From: Pelomonas sp937871895
Lineage (GTDB): Bacteria > Pseudomonadota > Gammaproteobacteria > Burkholderiales > Burkholderiaceae_C
DNA: 64,000 nucleotides
Assembly (NCBI RefSeq): GCF_046348265.1
Contig: NZ_JAXMEO010000006.1
Reading direction: 5' to 3' (one strand)
Of this stretch, positions 1-8,326 are shown one piece after another. The first letter of the stretch is position 1, and each line of letters begins with the position of its first letter. Made by a program: the position numbers and the translations under genes. The notes under the pieces were generated by a model. That model had not been told where the DNA came from. It worked only from the letters and a program-made list of their open reading frames with translations, and did not search any database.

Positions 1-390
1 CGTGCCAACACGCCCGACGAGGCCTACCGCGCACCCGGCCCCAAGCGCATCGAGATGCGCATCCTGATCGAGGCCTCGACCATGGAGCTGGTCAAGGCCG
101 TTGACAAGGGCATGGGCCGCAATTGCACCGAGCCTGAAAAGTTGGCCGTGGCCGAACGCCAGAAGCAGTTCACCGCGGTGATCGCGTCGGTGGGCAAGGT
201 GCGCAAGGGCGACCTGATCACCATCGACTACCTGCCCGACCGGGGCACCGTGCTGACCATCAATGGCAAGGTCTGGGGCAGCACCATCGCGGGGGCGGAC
301 TTCTACACCGCCTTCATGAAAGTCTTCCTCGGCGAGAAGCCCAGCGACACCAAGTTGCGCGCTGGCCTGCTCGGCCAAGCCAGCGAGTGA
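1..390 (+). CDS. Chalcone isomerase-like domain protein, 3' part
   Basis: The reading frame is open from the first base of the window and ends with TGA at 388-390, so only the last 129 residues are seen and the start lies outside. The segment has the features of bacterial chalcone-isomerase-like proteins: an amphipathic helix region, then a strand pair around 'GTVLTINGKVWGSTIAGADF' and an ending 'FLGEKPSD..LRAGLLG'. In bacteria this fold is usually a small exported protein of unknown role, not a flavonoid enzyme. A signal peptide, if any, is outside the window. The family call rests on the C-terminal pattern only. Confidence 0.65.
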   Translation, partial: RANTPDEAYRAPGPKRIEMRILIEASTMELVKAVDKGMGRNCTEPEKLAVAERQKQFTAVIASVGKVRKGDLITIDYLPDRGTVLTINGKVWGSTIAGADFYTAFMKVFLGEKPSDTKLRAGLLGQASE

Positions 391-471
391 GCTGTACGGG
401 GAACTGCGCACGACGCCCGGCCTAGCCCGGCCCTAGGATGCTTGCTCAAACCTTGCACCTGGAGACCTGAA

Positions 472-1458
472 ATGCTCGCTCGCCGTTCCTTCAGTCTTGT
501 TGTCGCGCTGGCGGGCCTGTCGGCCCTGCTGTTTGCCCCGGCCCAGGCGCAGGCCCAGCCTTACCCCAACAAGCCGGTCAAGCTGGTGGTGCCCTTTGCA
601 CCCGGCGGCACGACGGACATCATTGCCCGCGTGCTGGCCGAGCGCGTCCAGGCGGCGCTGGGCCAGACCCTGGTGGTTGAGAACCGGGCGGGCGGCGGCG
701 GTGTGGTGGGCGCGACAGAGACCGTGCGCGCCACGCCCGACGGCTACAGCCTCGGCGTGGCCACGGTGTCCACCACGGCGGCCAACCCCGCCATCAACCC
801 CAAGATCCCCTACAACCCGCTCACCGACTTCACGCCCATCATCAACATGGCGGCCACGCCCAACGTGATTGCCGTGCACCCCAGCTTCCCGGCGCGCGAC
901 TACGCGGGCTTCGTGGCCGAGCTCAAGAAGAACCCCGGCAAGTACAGCTATTCGAGCTCGGGCACCGGCGGCATCGGCCACTTGCAGATGGAGCTGTACA
1001 AGAGCTTGGCCGGCGTCTTCGTGTTGCACATCCCCTATCGCGGCGCGGGCCCGGCGCTGACCGACACCGTGGCCGGCCAGGTCTCGATGATCTTTGACAA
1101 CCTGCCCTCGGCGTTGCCCTTTATCAAGGATGGCCGTCTGGTGCCCATCGTCGTGGCCGCGCCCGCGCGCCTGGCGGTGCTGCCCAATGTGCCCACCTTC
1201 AAGGAAGTGGGGCTGGAGCCCGTCAACCGCATGGCCTTCTATGGCGTGCTGGGTCCCAAGGGCTTGAGCAAAGAAGTGGTGGACAAGGTCCACAGCGCCG
1301 TGCGCCAGACCCTGGCCCTGCCCGAGGTGAAGAAGCGCATCGAGGAAACGGGCTCCATCATCGTGGCCAACACGCCCGAACAGTTCACGGCCCAGATCGC
1401 GGCGGAGTTCGATGTCTACAAGAAAGTCGTCGCAGCGCAAAAGCTCAAGCTCGACTGA
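472..1458 (+). CDS. Bug/TctC-type periplasmic solute-binding receptor
   Basis: A 328-residue exported receptor of the Bug (tripartite tricarboxylate transporter receptor) family, very abundant in Burkholderiales, which binds small carboxylates in the periplasm. The ATG at 472 is preferred over the in-frame TTG at 442: GGAG at 461-464 is well placed and translation then begins with a clean signal peptide (MLARRSF..., hydrophobic core, cleavage after AQAQA). The family opening 'YPNKPVKLVVPFAPGGTTDIIAR' follows directly, and 'GAGPALTDTVAGQVSMIFDNLPSALPFI' is the usual central region. No TctA/TctB membrane genes are nearby, as is common for orphan Bug proteins. The ligand cannot be told from sequence. 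Confidence 0.9.
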   Translation: MLARRSFSLVVALAGLSALLFAPAQAQAQPYPNKPVKLVVPFAPGGTTDIIARVLAERVQAALGQTLVVENRAGGGGVVGATETVRATPDGYSLGVATVSTTAANPAINPKIPYNPLTDFTPIINMAATPNVIAVHPSFPARDYAGFVAELKKNPGKYSYSSSGTGGIGHLQMELYKSLAGVFVLHIPYRGAGPALTDTVAGQVSMIFDNLPSALPFIKDGRLVPIVVAAPARLAVLPNVPTFKEVGLEPVNRMAFYGVLGPKGLSKEVVDKVHSAVRQTLALPEVKKRIEETGSIIVANTPEQFTAQIAAEFDVYKKVVAAQKLKLD

Positions 1459-2338
1459 TCCAAGCCGCGACCCCGGGCTGGACGCCTTCATCGAGTCGCT
1501 CTGGCTCGAAGACGGGCTGAGCAGTAACAGTCAGGCAGCCTACCGGCGTGACTTGACGGCGCTGCTGGCCTTCATCGCGCCGCGCACGCTCGACGCCTGC
1601 ACCGAGACCGACCTGCTCGGCCACGCCGTGGCCCTGGCCGGCAGCAAGGCCTCCAGCGCCAACCGGCGGCTCTCTAGCTTCAAGCGCTACTTCCGCTGGG
1701 CGCTGCGCGAGGGCCGCATCGCGGCCGACCCCACGCTCAAGCTGACGCCCGCGCGCCAGCCGCTACGGGTGCCCAAACTCATCACCGAGGCCCAGGTGGA
1801 GGCACTGCTGGCCGCGCCCGACGTGGACACGCCCCTCGGCCTGCGGGACCGCGCGATGCTGGAGCTGCTCTACGCCTCGGGCCTGCGAGTGAGTGAGTTG
1901 GTCGAGCTGCGCACCGTCAACGTCAGCCTCAAGGAAGGCGTGCTGCGCATCACCGGCAAGGGCGCCAAGGAGCGCCTCGTGCCCTTTGGCCAGCATGCGC
2001 GGGACTGGTTGGAGCGCTACCTGGCCGAGTCCCGCCCCGCCATCCTGCAGGGCCAGAGCAGCCACGACTTCTTCGTCACCGCACGCGGCGCGGGCATGAC
2101 GCGGCAGATGTTCTGGATCCTGATCAAGCGCTACGCCGTGCAGGCCGGCATCACCGCGCCGCTGTCGCCGCACACGCTGCGGCACGCCTTTGCCACGCAC
2201 TTGCTCAACCACGGTGCGGACCTGCGCGTGGTGCAACTGCTGCTCGGCCACGCAGACCTGTCCACCACGCAGATCTACACCCACATCGCCCGCGAGCGAC
2301 TCAAGGCCGTGCACAAGCTGCACCATCCCAGGGGCTGA
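1412..2338 (+). CDS. xerD: Tyrosine recombinase XerD
   Basis: A 308-residue tyrosine recombinase that with XerC resolves chromosome dimers at dif. An N-terminal SAM-like core-binding domain (about 20-110) precedes the catalytic domain with all expected residues: R159 in GLRVSEL, K183 in TGKGAKER, H254 and R257 in LSPHTLRHAF, H280 in LLGHADL and the nucleophile Y289 in TTQIYTH. The region from the catalytic Arg to the C-terminal HHPRG follows XerD rather than XerC. The ATG at 1412 lies inside the end of the Bug gene in another frame (47-base overlap). No later ATG, GTG or TTG occurs before the conserved helix, so either the overlap is real or a rarer start is used. Confidence 0.92.
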   Translation: MSTRKSSQRKSSSSTDPSRDPGLDAFIESLWLEDGLSSNSQAAYRRDLTALLAFIAPRTLDACTETDLLGHAVALAGSKASSANRRLSSFKRYFRWALREGRIAADPTLKLTPARQPLRVPKLITEAQVEALLAAPDVDTPLGLRDRAMLELLYASGLRVSELVELRTVNVSLKEGVLRITGKGAKERLVPFGQHARDWLERYLAESRPAILQGQSSHDFFVTARGAGMTRQMFWILIKRYAVQAGITAPLSPHTLRHAFATHLLNHGADLRVVQLLLGHADLSTTQIYTHIARERLKAVHKLHHPRG

Positions 2339-2474
2339 AACCCGCCGCGTGGTAGGCCGCGCGTATCGATTGTTTCAATGGTTTGGATGAGGTCTCACGC
2401 AACATCGCGATAGGCCTCGCTCTCTCACACTGACGTCATTCCGATTCGTCAGTTCCCTTCAAGGAGAGAGTTTC

Positions 2475-4841
2475 ATGTCCCCGAAGTTCCATGCCCTGAT
2501 GTCTGCCGTGGCCTTGCTCGGCGCTGCCCAAGCCGCTCAGGCGGCAGATGCTGTGCAGAGCGTCGAGCGCGTCACCATCGTTGGCACCCGCAAGACGCTC
2601 ACTGCGGCATCCAGCACCGACACCGTCGTGCCTGTGGACCTGTACGACATGAGCCGCAGCACCGAGTCCGGCGGCCAGTTCGACCTCGCGCAGACGCTGC
2701 AGTACCTGTCGCCCTCGTTCAACTCCACCCGTCAGACCGGCGCCGATGGTGCCGACCTGATCGACTCGGCTGCATTGCGCGGCCTGGGCTCGGACCAGAC
2801 CCTGGTGCTCGTCAATGGCAAGCGCCGCCATACCGTCGCGCTGGTCAACCTCTTCGGCGCGCGCAACCGGGGCGCCACGGGCACGGACATGAACTCCCTG
2901 CCGCTGCTGGCCATCGACACCGTGCAGGTGCTGCGCGACGGCGCCGCCGCTCAGTACGGCTCGGACGCCATTGCCGGCGTCATCAACATCCAGCTCAAGA
3001 AGCGCGCCGGCTGCGAGGCGGTGGCGGGCTTTGGCCAGTACTCGGCCGGCGACGGCAAGAACTACCTCGCCAGCGCCTACTGCGGCGTCTCGCTGGCGGG
3101 CGGCTCGCTCGGCATCACCGGCGAGTGGCAGGACCGAGGCCGCAGCAACCGTGGTGGCGCTGACTTTGCGCCGCGTGTCATCGGCGACACGGCCGTCAAG
3201 AACAAGACGCTGTATCTCAACGGCGAGTTCCCGCTGGCTCGCGACGCCAAGGCCTACTTCGTGGCGGGCGCGCAGGACCGTGATGCCTCCTCCGTCGCCT
3301 GGGCGCGCGATGGCTCGTCCGACATCCCGACGCGCAACTCCGCCGCCATGTACCCCGACGGATTTGCCCCCTTCATCAATGGCGACGTGGCTGACCGCTA
3401 CCTCATCGCTGGCCTGCGCAGCAGCCTGAACGGCTGGGACGTGGATGTCTCCCAGACCTACGGCAGCAACAGCCTGCGCTACACCATCGCCCACACGCTC
3501 AACGCCTCCATCGCCTACAAGGACTTGCTGGCGGGCGGCAAGGGCGTGAGCGCCAGCAGCTTCGACGCGGGCGGCTTTGCCTTCAAGCAGGCCACCACCA
3601 ACCTCGACGTCAGCCGCTATTTCCCCGAGCTGCTGGGGGGCAGCAACATCGCCTTCGGCGCCGAGGCGCGGCAGGAGCGCTACAGCATCATGGCGGGCGA
3701 GCCGGGCTCTTATATTGATGCCGATGGCGTCGGCTTTGGCGGCAATGCCGGCAGCCAGGGCTTCCCGGGCTTCCAGCCCAGTGATGAAACCCGCCGCAAC
3801 CGCCGCAGTCAGGCGCTGTATGCCGACTGGGAAGTGACGCCCACCTCCGGCTTGACGCTGGACGCCGCGCTGCGCGCCGAGCACTACAGCGACTTCGGCA
3901 ACACCACCACCGGCAAGCTGGCGGCCAGTTACAAGGCCGCGCCCGGCCTGCTGCTGCGCGGTGCGGCGAGCACCGGCTTCCGCGCGCCCAGCCTGCAGCA
4001 GCTCTACTTCTCGTCCACCTTCACGGACTTCATCAACCAGCAGCCGCTCGACGTCGTGCTGGCCCCCAACGGCAGCAAGATCACGCAGGCCGCCGGCGTG
4101 CCCGCACTGAAGCAAGAGAAGTCGCGCAACTTCACCCTCGGCTTCACCTGGAAGCCGACACGCAGCTTCGAGGCGACGGTGGATGCTTACCAGATCAAGA
4201 TCAAGGACCGCATCGTGCTGTCCGGCCGCTTTGACGACAGCAACTACCCGGCGCTCGGCGCCATCCTGCAGGGTCTGGGCGTCGGGCAGGCGCAGTTCTT
4301 CGTCAACTCGGTGGACACGCGCACCCAGGGTCTGGACGTCACCGCGTCGCACCGCAGCGCCCTGGGCGCAGGCAAGCTCAACACCTTCCTCGCGCTCAAC
4401 ATGAGCCGCACCACCGTCACCGGCGTGCATGCGCCGGCCATGCTCAAGGGCTTTGAGGACGTGCTGCTCTCCGAGCGCGAGCGCCTGTTCATCGAGCAAG
4501 GCGGCCCGCGCGCCAAGGCCACGCTGGGCTTTGAGTACAGCCAGGGCGCGTGGTCAGGCGATGTGAAGCTGATCCACTTCGGCAGCCAGACCCTCGGCAC
4601 CTTCACCGGCACTGCCGGCGGTGAGCCCAATGCCTACTACAAGCCCAAGACCTCGGCCGACATGAGCGTCTCGTGGCAAGCCACGCCGGCCCTGCGCTTC
4701 ACGGTGGGCGGCAACAATGTCTTCAACGTCAAGCCGACGCGCCAGAACGACTTGGAGACCGACAACGGCTTCCTCTACGACAGCGTGCAGTTCGGCCTCA
4801 ACGGCGCGTCCTACTTCGCGCGGGCGCACTACAAGTTCTGA
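2475..4841 (+). CDS. TonB-dependent outer-membrane receptor
   Basis: A 788-residue receptor that imports a ligand across the outer membrane using TonB energy. It has a signal peptide (residues 1-23, ending AQAAQA), a TonB-box-like region near 'RVTIVGTRK', a plug domain (about 40-180, with 'QTLVLVNGKRRHT' and 'DGAAAQYGSDAIAGVINI') and a beta-barrel ending in the terminal aromatic 'ARAHYKF'. AAGGAGAG at 2461-2468 is a strong ribosome site for this ATG. A Cys pair around residues 179-194 probably forms a loop disulfide. No transport or regulatory partners are adjacent, so the ligand is unknown. Confidence 0.9.
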   Translation: MSPKFHALMSAVALLGAAQAAQAADAVQSVERVTIVGTRKTLTAASSTDTVVPVDLYDMSRSTESGGQFDLAQTLQYLSPSFNSTRQTGADGADLIDSAALRGLGSDQTLVLVNGKRRHTVALVNLFGARNRGATGTDMNSLPLLAIDTVQVLRDGAAAQYGSDAIAGVINIQLKKRAGCEAVAGFGQYSAGDGKNYLASAYCGVSLAGGSLGITGEWQDRGRSNRGGADFAPRVIGDTAVKNKTLYLNGEFPLARDAKAYFVAGAQDRDASSVAWARDGSSDIPTRNSAAMYPDGFAPFINGDVADRYLIAGLRSSLNGWDVDVSQTYGSNSLRYTIAHTLNASIAYKDLLAGGKGVSASSFDAGGFAFKQATTNLDVSRYFPELLGGSNIAFGAEARQERYSIMAGEPGSYIDADGVGFGGNAGSQGFPGFQPSDETRRNRRSQALYADWEVTPTSGLTLDAALRAEHYSDFGNTTTGKLAASYKAAPGLLLRGAASTGFRAPSLQQLYFSSTFTDFINQQPLDVVLAPNGSKITQAAGVPALKQEKSRNFTLGFTWKPTRSFEATVDAYQIKIKDRIVLSGRFDDSNYPALGAILQGLGVGQAQFFVNSVDTRTQGLDVTASHRSALGAGKLNTFLALNMSRTTVTGVHAPAMLKGFEDVLLSERERLFIEQGGPRAKATLGFEYSQGAWSGDVKLIHFGSQTLGTFTGTAGGEPNAYYKPKTSADMSVSWQATPALRFTVGGNNVFNVKPTRQNDLETDNGFLYDSVQFGLNGASYFARAHYKF

Positions 4842-4883
4842 CCGCCTTCAGATCGCCGGCCTGCCAGCCAGCGGCCAGTGGGT

Positions 4884-5036
4884 TCACTTGAGCTTCTTGG
4901 CTTCCTTGCCCTTGGGCATGACGGCGGTGACGGGAGCCACGGGGCGGTCCGAGCCCGCCGCCTTGCTGCTGCCGCTGTCAGAGTCCTTCTTCGGCTTCTT
5001 GCTCATCTTGTTGCCGCGTTCGCCTTTGTTGGCCAT
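4884..5036 (-). CDS. Small Lys-rich protein, 50 aa
   Basis: A 50-residue reading frame on the minus strand, starting MANKGERGNKMSKKPKKDSD and ending KKLK, with GGAGA a few bases before the ATG. It is strongly basic with an opening of the type 'NKxERGNKxxKKPKKD', which resembles short conserved proteins of unknown function in Proteobacteria. It is divergent from the MarC-family gene, with 54 bases between the two starts, so the two may share a promoter region. It has no membrane segment or signal peptide. Overlapping plus-strand frames here are not convincing. Function unknown. Confidence 0.7.
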   Translation of the reverse strand: MANKGERGNKMSKKPKKDSDSGSSKAAGSDRPVAPVTAVMPKGKEAKKLK

Positions 5037-5090
5037 GGTCGTCTCCGTGGTTGAACAAAGGCGTAACTATGCCTGTGAGAATGCCCGCTC

Positions 5091-5693
5091 ATGGACCATA
5101 GCTTCCTCTCGGCGCTCATCCTGTTGCTGCTGGTGCTCGACCCGTTTGGCAGCTTGCCCATCTTCATCCCGTTGATGCGGGCCGTGCCGGCCGAGCGGCG
5201 CACGCGGGTGGCGCTGCGCGAGGTGGGCATTGCCTTTGGGGTGCTGTTGGCCTTCATGTTCCTGGGCGAAGGCTTTTTGCGGGTGATGCACCTGTCCGAG
5301 CGTTCGCTCGAAGTGGCCGGCGGCGTGATCCTGATGATCATCGCGATGCGCATGATCTTTGGTGGCGGCAGCGACGCGGCCTACGGGCTGGAGGAGGGCC
5401 GCGAGCCCGTCATCTTCCCGCTGGCCGTGCCGCTGCTGGCGGGGCCCTCAGCGATGGCTACCGTGCTGCTGCTGGCCTCGCGGCAGCCGGACCGGATCGG
5501 CGAGTGGATCGGTGCGCTGTCCGTCGCCATGTTGGTATCCGGCGCCGTGCTGCTGCTGGCCGACCGCATCCGCAATCTGCTGGGCGACTCGGTCGTCACG
5601 GCGCTTGAGAAGCTGATGGGCCTGGTGCTCACCGCCATCGCGGTCGAGATGGTGCTGGCGGGGCTGAAGCGCTACTTCGTCGGCGGGCTCTGA
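5091..5693 (+). CDS. MarC/YhgN-family inner-membrane protein
   Basis: A 200-residue integral membrane protein of the MarC family (UPF0056). About six hydrophobic segments are seen, beginning with 'FLSALILLLLVLDPFGSLPIF', and the family-typical 'DPFGSLPIFIPL' and 'FPLAVPLLAGPSAMATVLL' are present. The length and N-terminus look closer to YhgN than to MarC itself. Despite its name, the family has no proven role in multiple antibiotic resistance and its substrate is unknown. The gene is single, divergent from the small basic protein gene at 4884-5036. Confidence 0.88.
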   Translation: MDHSFLSALILLLLVLDPFGSLPIFIPLMRAVPAERRTRVALREVGIAFGVLLAFMFLGEGFLRVMHLSERSLEVAGGVILMIIAMRMIFGGGSDAAYGLEEGREPVIFPLAVPLLAGPSAMATVLLLASRQPDRIGEWIGALSVAMLVSGAVLLLADRIRNLLGDSVVTALEKLMGLVLTAIAVEMVLAGLKRYFVGGL

Positions 5694-5816
5694 TTCCGCG
5701 ATCTGAAATCCTGCTTCCGAATTACGAAACGGTTACATGCTGCGCCGCCGCAAGATTTCTCATCATGGCAACTGTGGTGCCGCAATCCGAAACGTGATGC
5801 CTAAGTCGTTGATGTA

Positions 5817-5839
5817 GAAGCAGAAAAAATTCCTGCTTC
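5817..5839. promoter_or_regulatory. Inverted repeat upstream of aceA
   Basis: GAAGCAG at 5817-5823 and CTGCTTC at 5833-5839 are perfect 7-base arms around an A-rich 9-base spacer, 95 bases before the isocitrate lyase start. A further CTGCTTC occurs at 5711-5717. The position suits a transcription factor site controlling the glyoxylate shunt, but I do not recognise the motif and no regulator gene is adjacent. Confidence 0.3.
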
Positions 5840-5933
5840 GCGCAACACCCAGCCGATCCGGGTGCCGCGCCGAGTCCTAGTCTTGAGGCCAAGGTTTTCG
5901 AGCTTTTCGTAAATCAGCCTCAAGGAGTAGGAC

Positions 5934-7241
5934 ATGACCGCGACCCCCCGCCTCACCCGTGAACAGCAGATTGCCGCGCTGGAGCGCGACTGGGCCACCA
6001 ACCCACGTTGGAAGGGCATTCAGCGCGGCTACAGCGCCGCCGACGTGGTCCGCCTGCGTGGCTCGCTGCCCATCGAGCACACCCTGGCCAAGCGCGGTGC
6101 CGAGAAGCTCTGGGGCCTCGTCAACAACGAGCCCTTCGTCAACGCCCTGGGCGCGCTGACCGGCAACCAGGCCATGCAGCAGGTCAAGGCCGGCCTCAAG
6201 GCCATTTACCTCTCGGGCTGGCAAGTGGCCGGCGACGCCAACAGCAATGGCGAGATGTACCCCGACCAGTCGCTTTACAGCGTGGATTCGGTCCCGAAGG
6301 TCGTGCGCAAGATCAACGCGACCTTCAAGCGCGCCGACGAGATCCAGTGGAGCGAGGGCAAGGACGACATTGATTTCTTCGCCCCCATCGTGGCCGATGC
6401 CGAGGCCGGCTTTGGCGGCGTGCTCAACGCCTTCGAGCTGATGAAAGCCATGATCGAAGCCGGCGCCGCCGGTGTGCACTTTGAAGACCAACTGGCCAGC
6501 GCCAAGAAGTGCGGCCACATGGGCGGCAAGGTGTTGGTGCCTACCCGCGAGGCCGTGGCCAAGCTCGTCGCCGCCCGCCTGGCGGCCGACACCCTGGGCG
6601 TGCCGACCGTGCTGGTGGCCCGCACCGATGCCGAAGCTGGCGACCTCGTCACCAGCGACATCGACGACAACGACAAACCCTTCTGCACCGGCGAGCGCAC
6701 GGTCGAAGGCTTCTACCGCACCCGCAATGGCCTCGACCAAGCCGTCAGCCGTGGCCTGGCCTACGCGCCGTATGCGGACATGGTCTGGTGCGAGACCGGC
6801 AAGCCCGACCTCGCCTACGCCCGCGCCTTTGCCGAGGCCATCCACGCCAAGTTCCCCGGCAAGCTGCTGGCCTACAACTGCTCGCCCAGCTTCAACTGGA
6901 AGAAGAACCTCGACGACGCCACCATCGCCAAGTTCCAGCGCGAGCTGGGTGCCATGGGCTACAAGTTCCAGTTCATCACCCTGGCCGGCTTCCACAGCCT
7001 CAACTACGCGATGTTCAACCTGGCCCACGGCTATGCGCGCAACAACATGAGCGCCTTCGTGGAGCTGCAAGAAGCCGAGTTCGCCGCTGCCGAAAAGGGC
7101 TTCACCGCCGTCAAACACCAGCGCGAAGTCGGCACCGGCTACTTCGACGCCGTCACCACCACCATCGAGGCCCAGGCCTCCACCGCCGCCCTCAAGGGCT
7201 CGACCGAGGACGAACAGTTCTTCGACAAAAAGGCCGCCTGA
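5934..7241 (+). CDS. aceA: Isocitrate lyase
   Basis: A 435-residue isocitrate lyase, the first enzyme of the glyoxylate shunt, which splits isocitrate into glyoxylate and succinate in the cytoplasm. The catalytic signature KKCGHMGGK is at residues 191-199 with the active-site Cys at 193. Other family motifs are 'LSGWQVAGDANSNGEMYPDQSLY' split over 93-115 and 'NCSPSFNW' in the C-terminal half. AAGGAG at 5922-5927 fixes the ATG. The gene stands alone, with malate synthase not in the window, and is followed by a strong terminator, so it is a single transcription unit. Confidence 0.97.
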   Translation: MTATPRLTREQQIAALERDWATNPRWKGIQRGYSAADVVRLRGSLPIEHTLAKRGAEKLWGLVNNEPFVNALGALTGNQAMQQVKAGLKAIYLSGWQVAGDANSNGEMYPDQSLYSVDSVPKVVRKINATFKRADEIQWSEGKDDIDFFAPIVADAEAGFGGVLNAFELMKAMIEAGAAGVHFEDQLASAKKCGHMGGKVLVPTREAVAKLVAARLAADTLGVPTVLVARTDAEAGDLVTSDIDDNDKPFCTGERTVEGFYRTRNGLDQAVSRGLAYAPYADMVWCETGKPDLAYARAFAEAIHAKFPGKLLAYNCSPSFNWKKNLDDATIAKFQRELGAMGYKFQFITLAGFHSLNYAMFNLAHGYARNNMSAFVELQEAEFAAAEKGFTAVKHQREVGTGYFDAVTTTIEAQASTAALKGSTEDEQFFDKKAA

Positions 7242-7291
7242 TCCAGGCAGCCAGTACCAGTCAGAGTGCGCTGCCACCGCAGCGTTTCTCG

Positions 7292-7323
7292 GGGGAGCCC
7301 GCCACCATGGGCTCCCCTTTTTT
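7292..7323 (+). terminator. Rho-independent terminator of aceA
   Basis: Perfect 9-base stem GGGGAGCCC/GGGCTCCCC (7292-7300 and 7309-7317) with an 8-base loop and six T residues at 7318-7323, about 50 bases after the aceA stop. Confidence 0.92.
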
Positions 7324-7407
7324 CTGCGCGCTCCATTCAGGCAGTCTTCAGCCGAATTCATCTACAACGCTGCCATGCGGCAATGAATGCCGCGAAGGAG
7401 GCCTTCG

Positions 7408-8301
7408 ATGTGGCGATTCGACCAGCTGATTCCCGCCCCCCTCAAAGCCTGGCATCACGAGCGCAAAGCGCAGGAGCTGCGCGACGAGATGCGTGCCACC
7501 TGCCCGCCGGCCGCCCTCGCGGCCGAGGCCATCCCCGAGGCCATCCGCATGGCCTGGGTGCAGGGCGCCGCGCAAGACTGCCCAGGCCTGCGCACCGACC
7601 CTGCCGCCTGGGTCATCGCCTCCACCGCGCTGGCGCAGTTCTTCGAGGTCTGCCGGCTGCAGGCCGACGGCCAGCCCTGCGGCTTGCCCTCGCGCGCGGC
7701 CGACAGCATCTGGCACGTGGCCCTGGCTGCGCAGCCCACTGCGCTGCAAGACTGGCAGCAACGCCACTTCGGCCGCGTCGTCGAACACCGCCCCGACGCC
7801 GAACTCGGCGCCCCCATGGACCAAGCCCTGGCCCGCACCTGGGTCTGGGCCTGCCGCAGCGAAGGCCGCGCGCCGCACAGCAGCGGTGTGCCGTTGCTCT
7901 TTGCGGCGGACCGCCGGCTCGCCGCACCGGGCGGGTGGTCTTATGAGTTCGACCCCAAGCGCTGCGCCGTCGGCCATCGCGACCTCAACCCCCAGGGCCG
8001 CCCCGTGGGTGCCGTCCACTTCCAGCCCGCGCTCGCCGTCTCGGCCCTGCTGGCGGCGGGGCTGCTCACGGGGCAGGAATCTGCGGCTGCCGAGGGGATG
8101 TTGGACGCCATCGCCCGTGAGGCGCTAACCAAGAAGCGCTTCGTCGGTGATGGCAGCGGTGGCGCCACCGGCTCGGATGGCAGCGCTGCGTGCGGTGACG
8201 GGGGCAGCAGCGGCGCCTGCGGCGTTGGAGGTGGAGCGTCGTGCGGTGGCGGCGGCGCGCCCTGCGGTGGGGGTGGCGGCTGCGGCGGTGGTGGTTCGTA
8301 G
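7408..8301 (+). CDS. GRDP-like protein with Cys/Gly-rich C-terminal tail
   Basis: A 297-residue protein. The ATG at 7408 is chosen over one at 7387 because AAGGAGG (7394-7400) is ideally spaced. The middle carries 'ADSIWHVAL' and 'HFGRVVEHRP', similar to the D..WH...(FC)...FGR...H.P pattern of glycine-rich domain-containing (GRDP/DUF1399-like) proteins, followed by a 'LARTW' segment also typical. The last 51 residues are about half glycine with five spaced cysteines (SAAC, GAC, ASC, APC, GGC). There is no signal peptide or membrane segment. It converges on the LytTR regulator gene with 25 bases between stops. Function is unknown; the tail could bind metal or be modified, which is inference. 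Confidence 0.6.
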   Translation: MWRFDQLIPAPLKAWHHERKAQELRDEMRATCPPAALAAEAIPEAIRMAWVQGAAQDCPGLRTDPAAWVIASTALAQFFEVCRLQADGQPCGLPSRAADSIWHVALAAQPTALQDWQQRHFGRVVEHRPDAELGAPMDQALARTWVWACRSEGRAPHSSGVPLLFAADRRLAAPGGWSYEFDPKRCAVGHRDLNPQGRPVGAVHFQPALAVSALLAAGLLTGQESAAAEGMLDAIAREALTKKRFVGDGSGGATGSDGSAACGDGGSSGACGVGGGASCGGGGAPCGGGGGCGGGGS

Positions 8302-8326
8302 ATACCGTCTTGAAGGTCGAGCCGCT

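Noticed and set aside
433..1491. Long minus-strand frame across the Bug receptor gene
   Set aside because: Composition is the His/Gly/Arg/Val-rich pattern of an antisense shadow in GC-rich DNA; the plus-strand gene has a signal peptide and family motifs.
8130..8300. GC-rich simple repeat at the end of the GRDP-like gene
   Set aside because: In frame and codes the Gly/Cys tail up to a proper stop, so it is part of the gene and not a non-coding repeat array.
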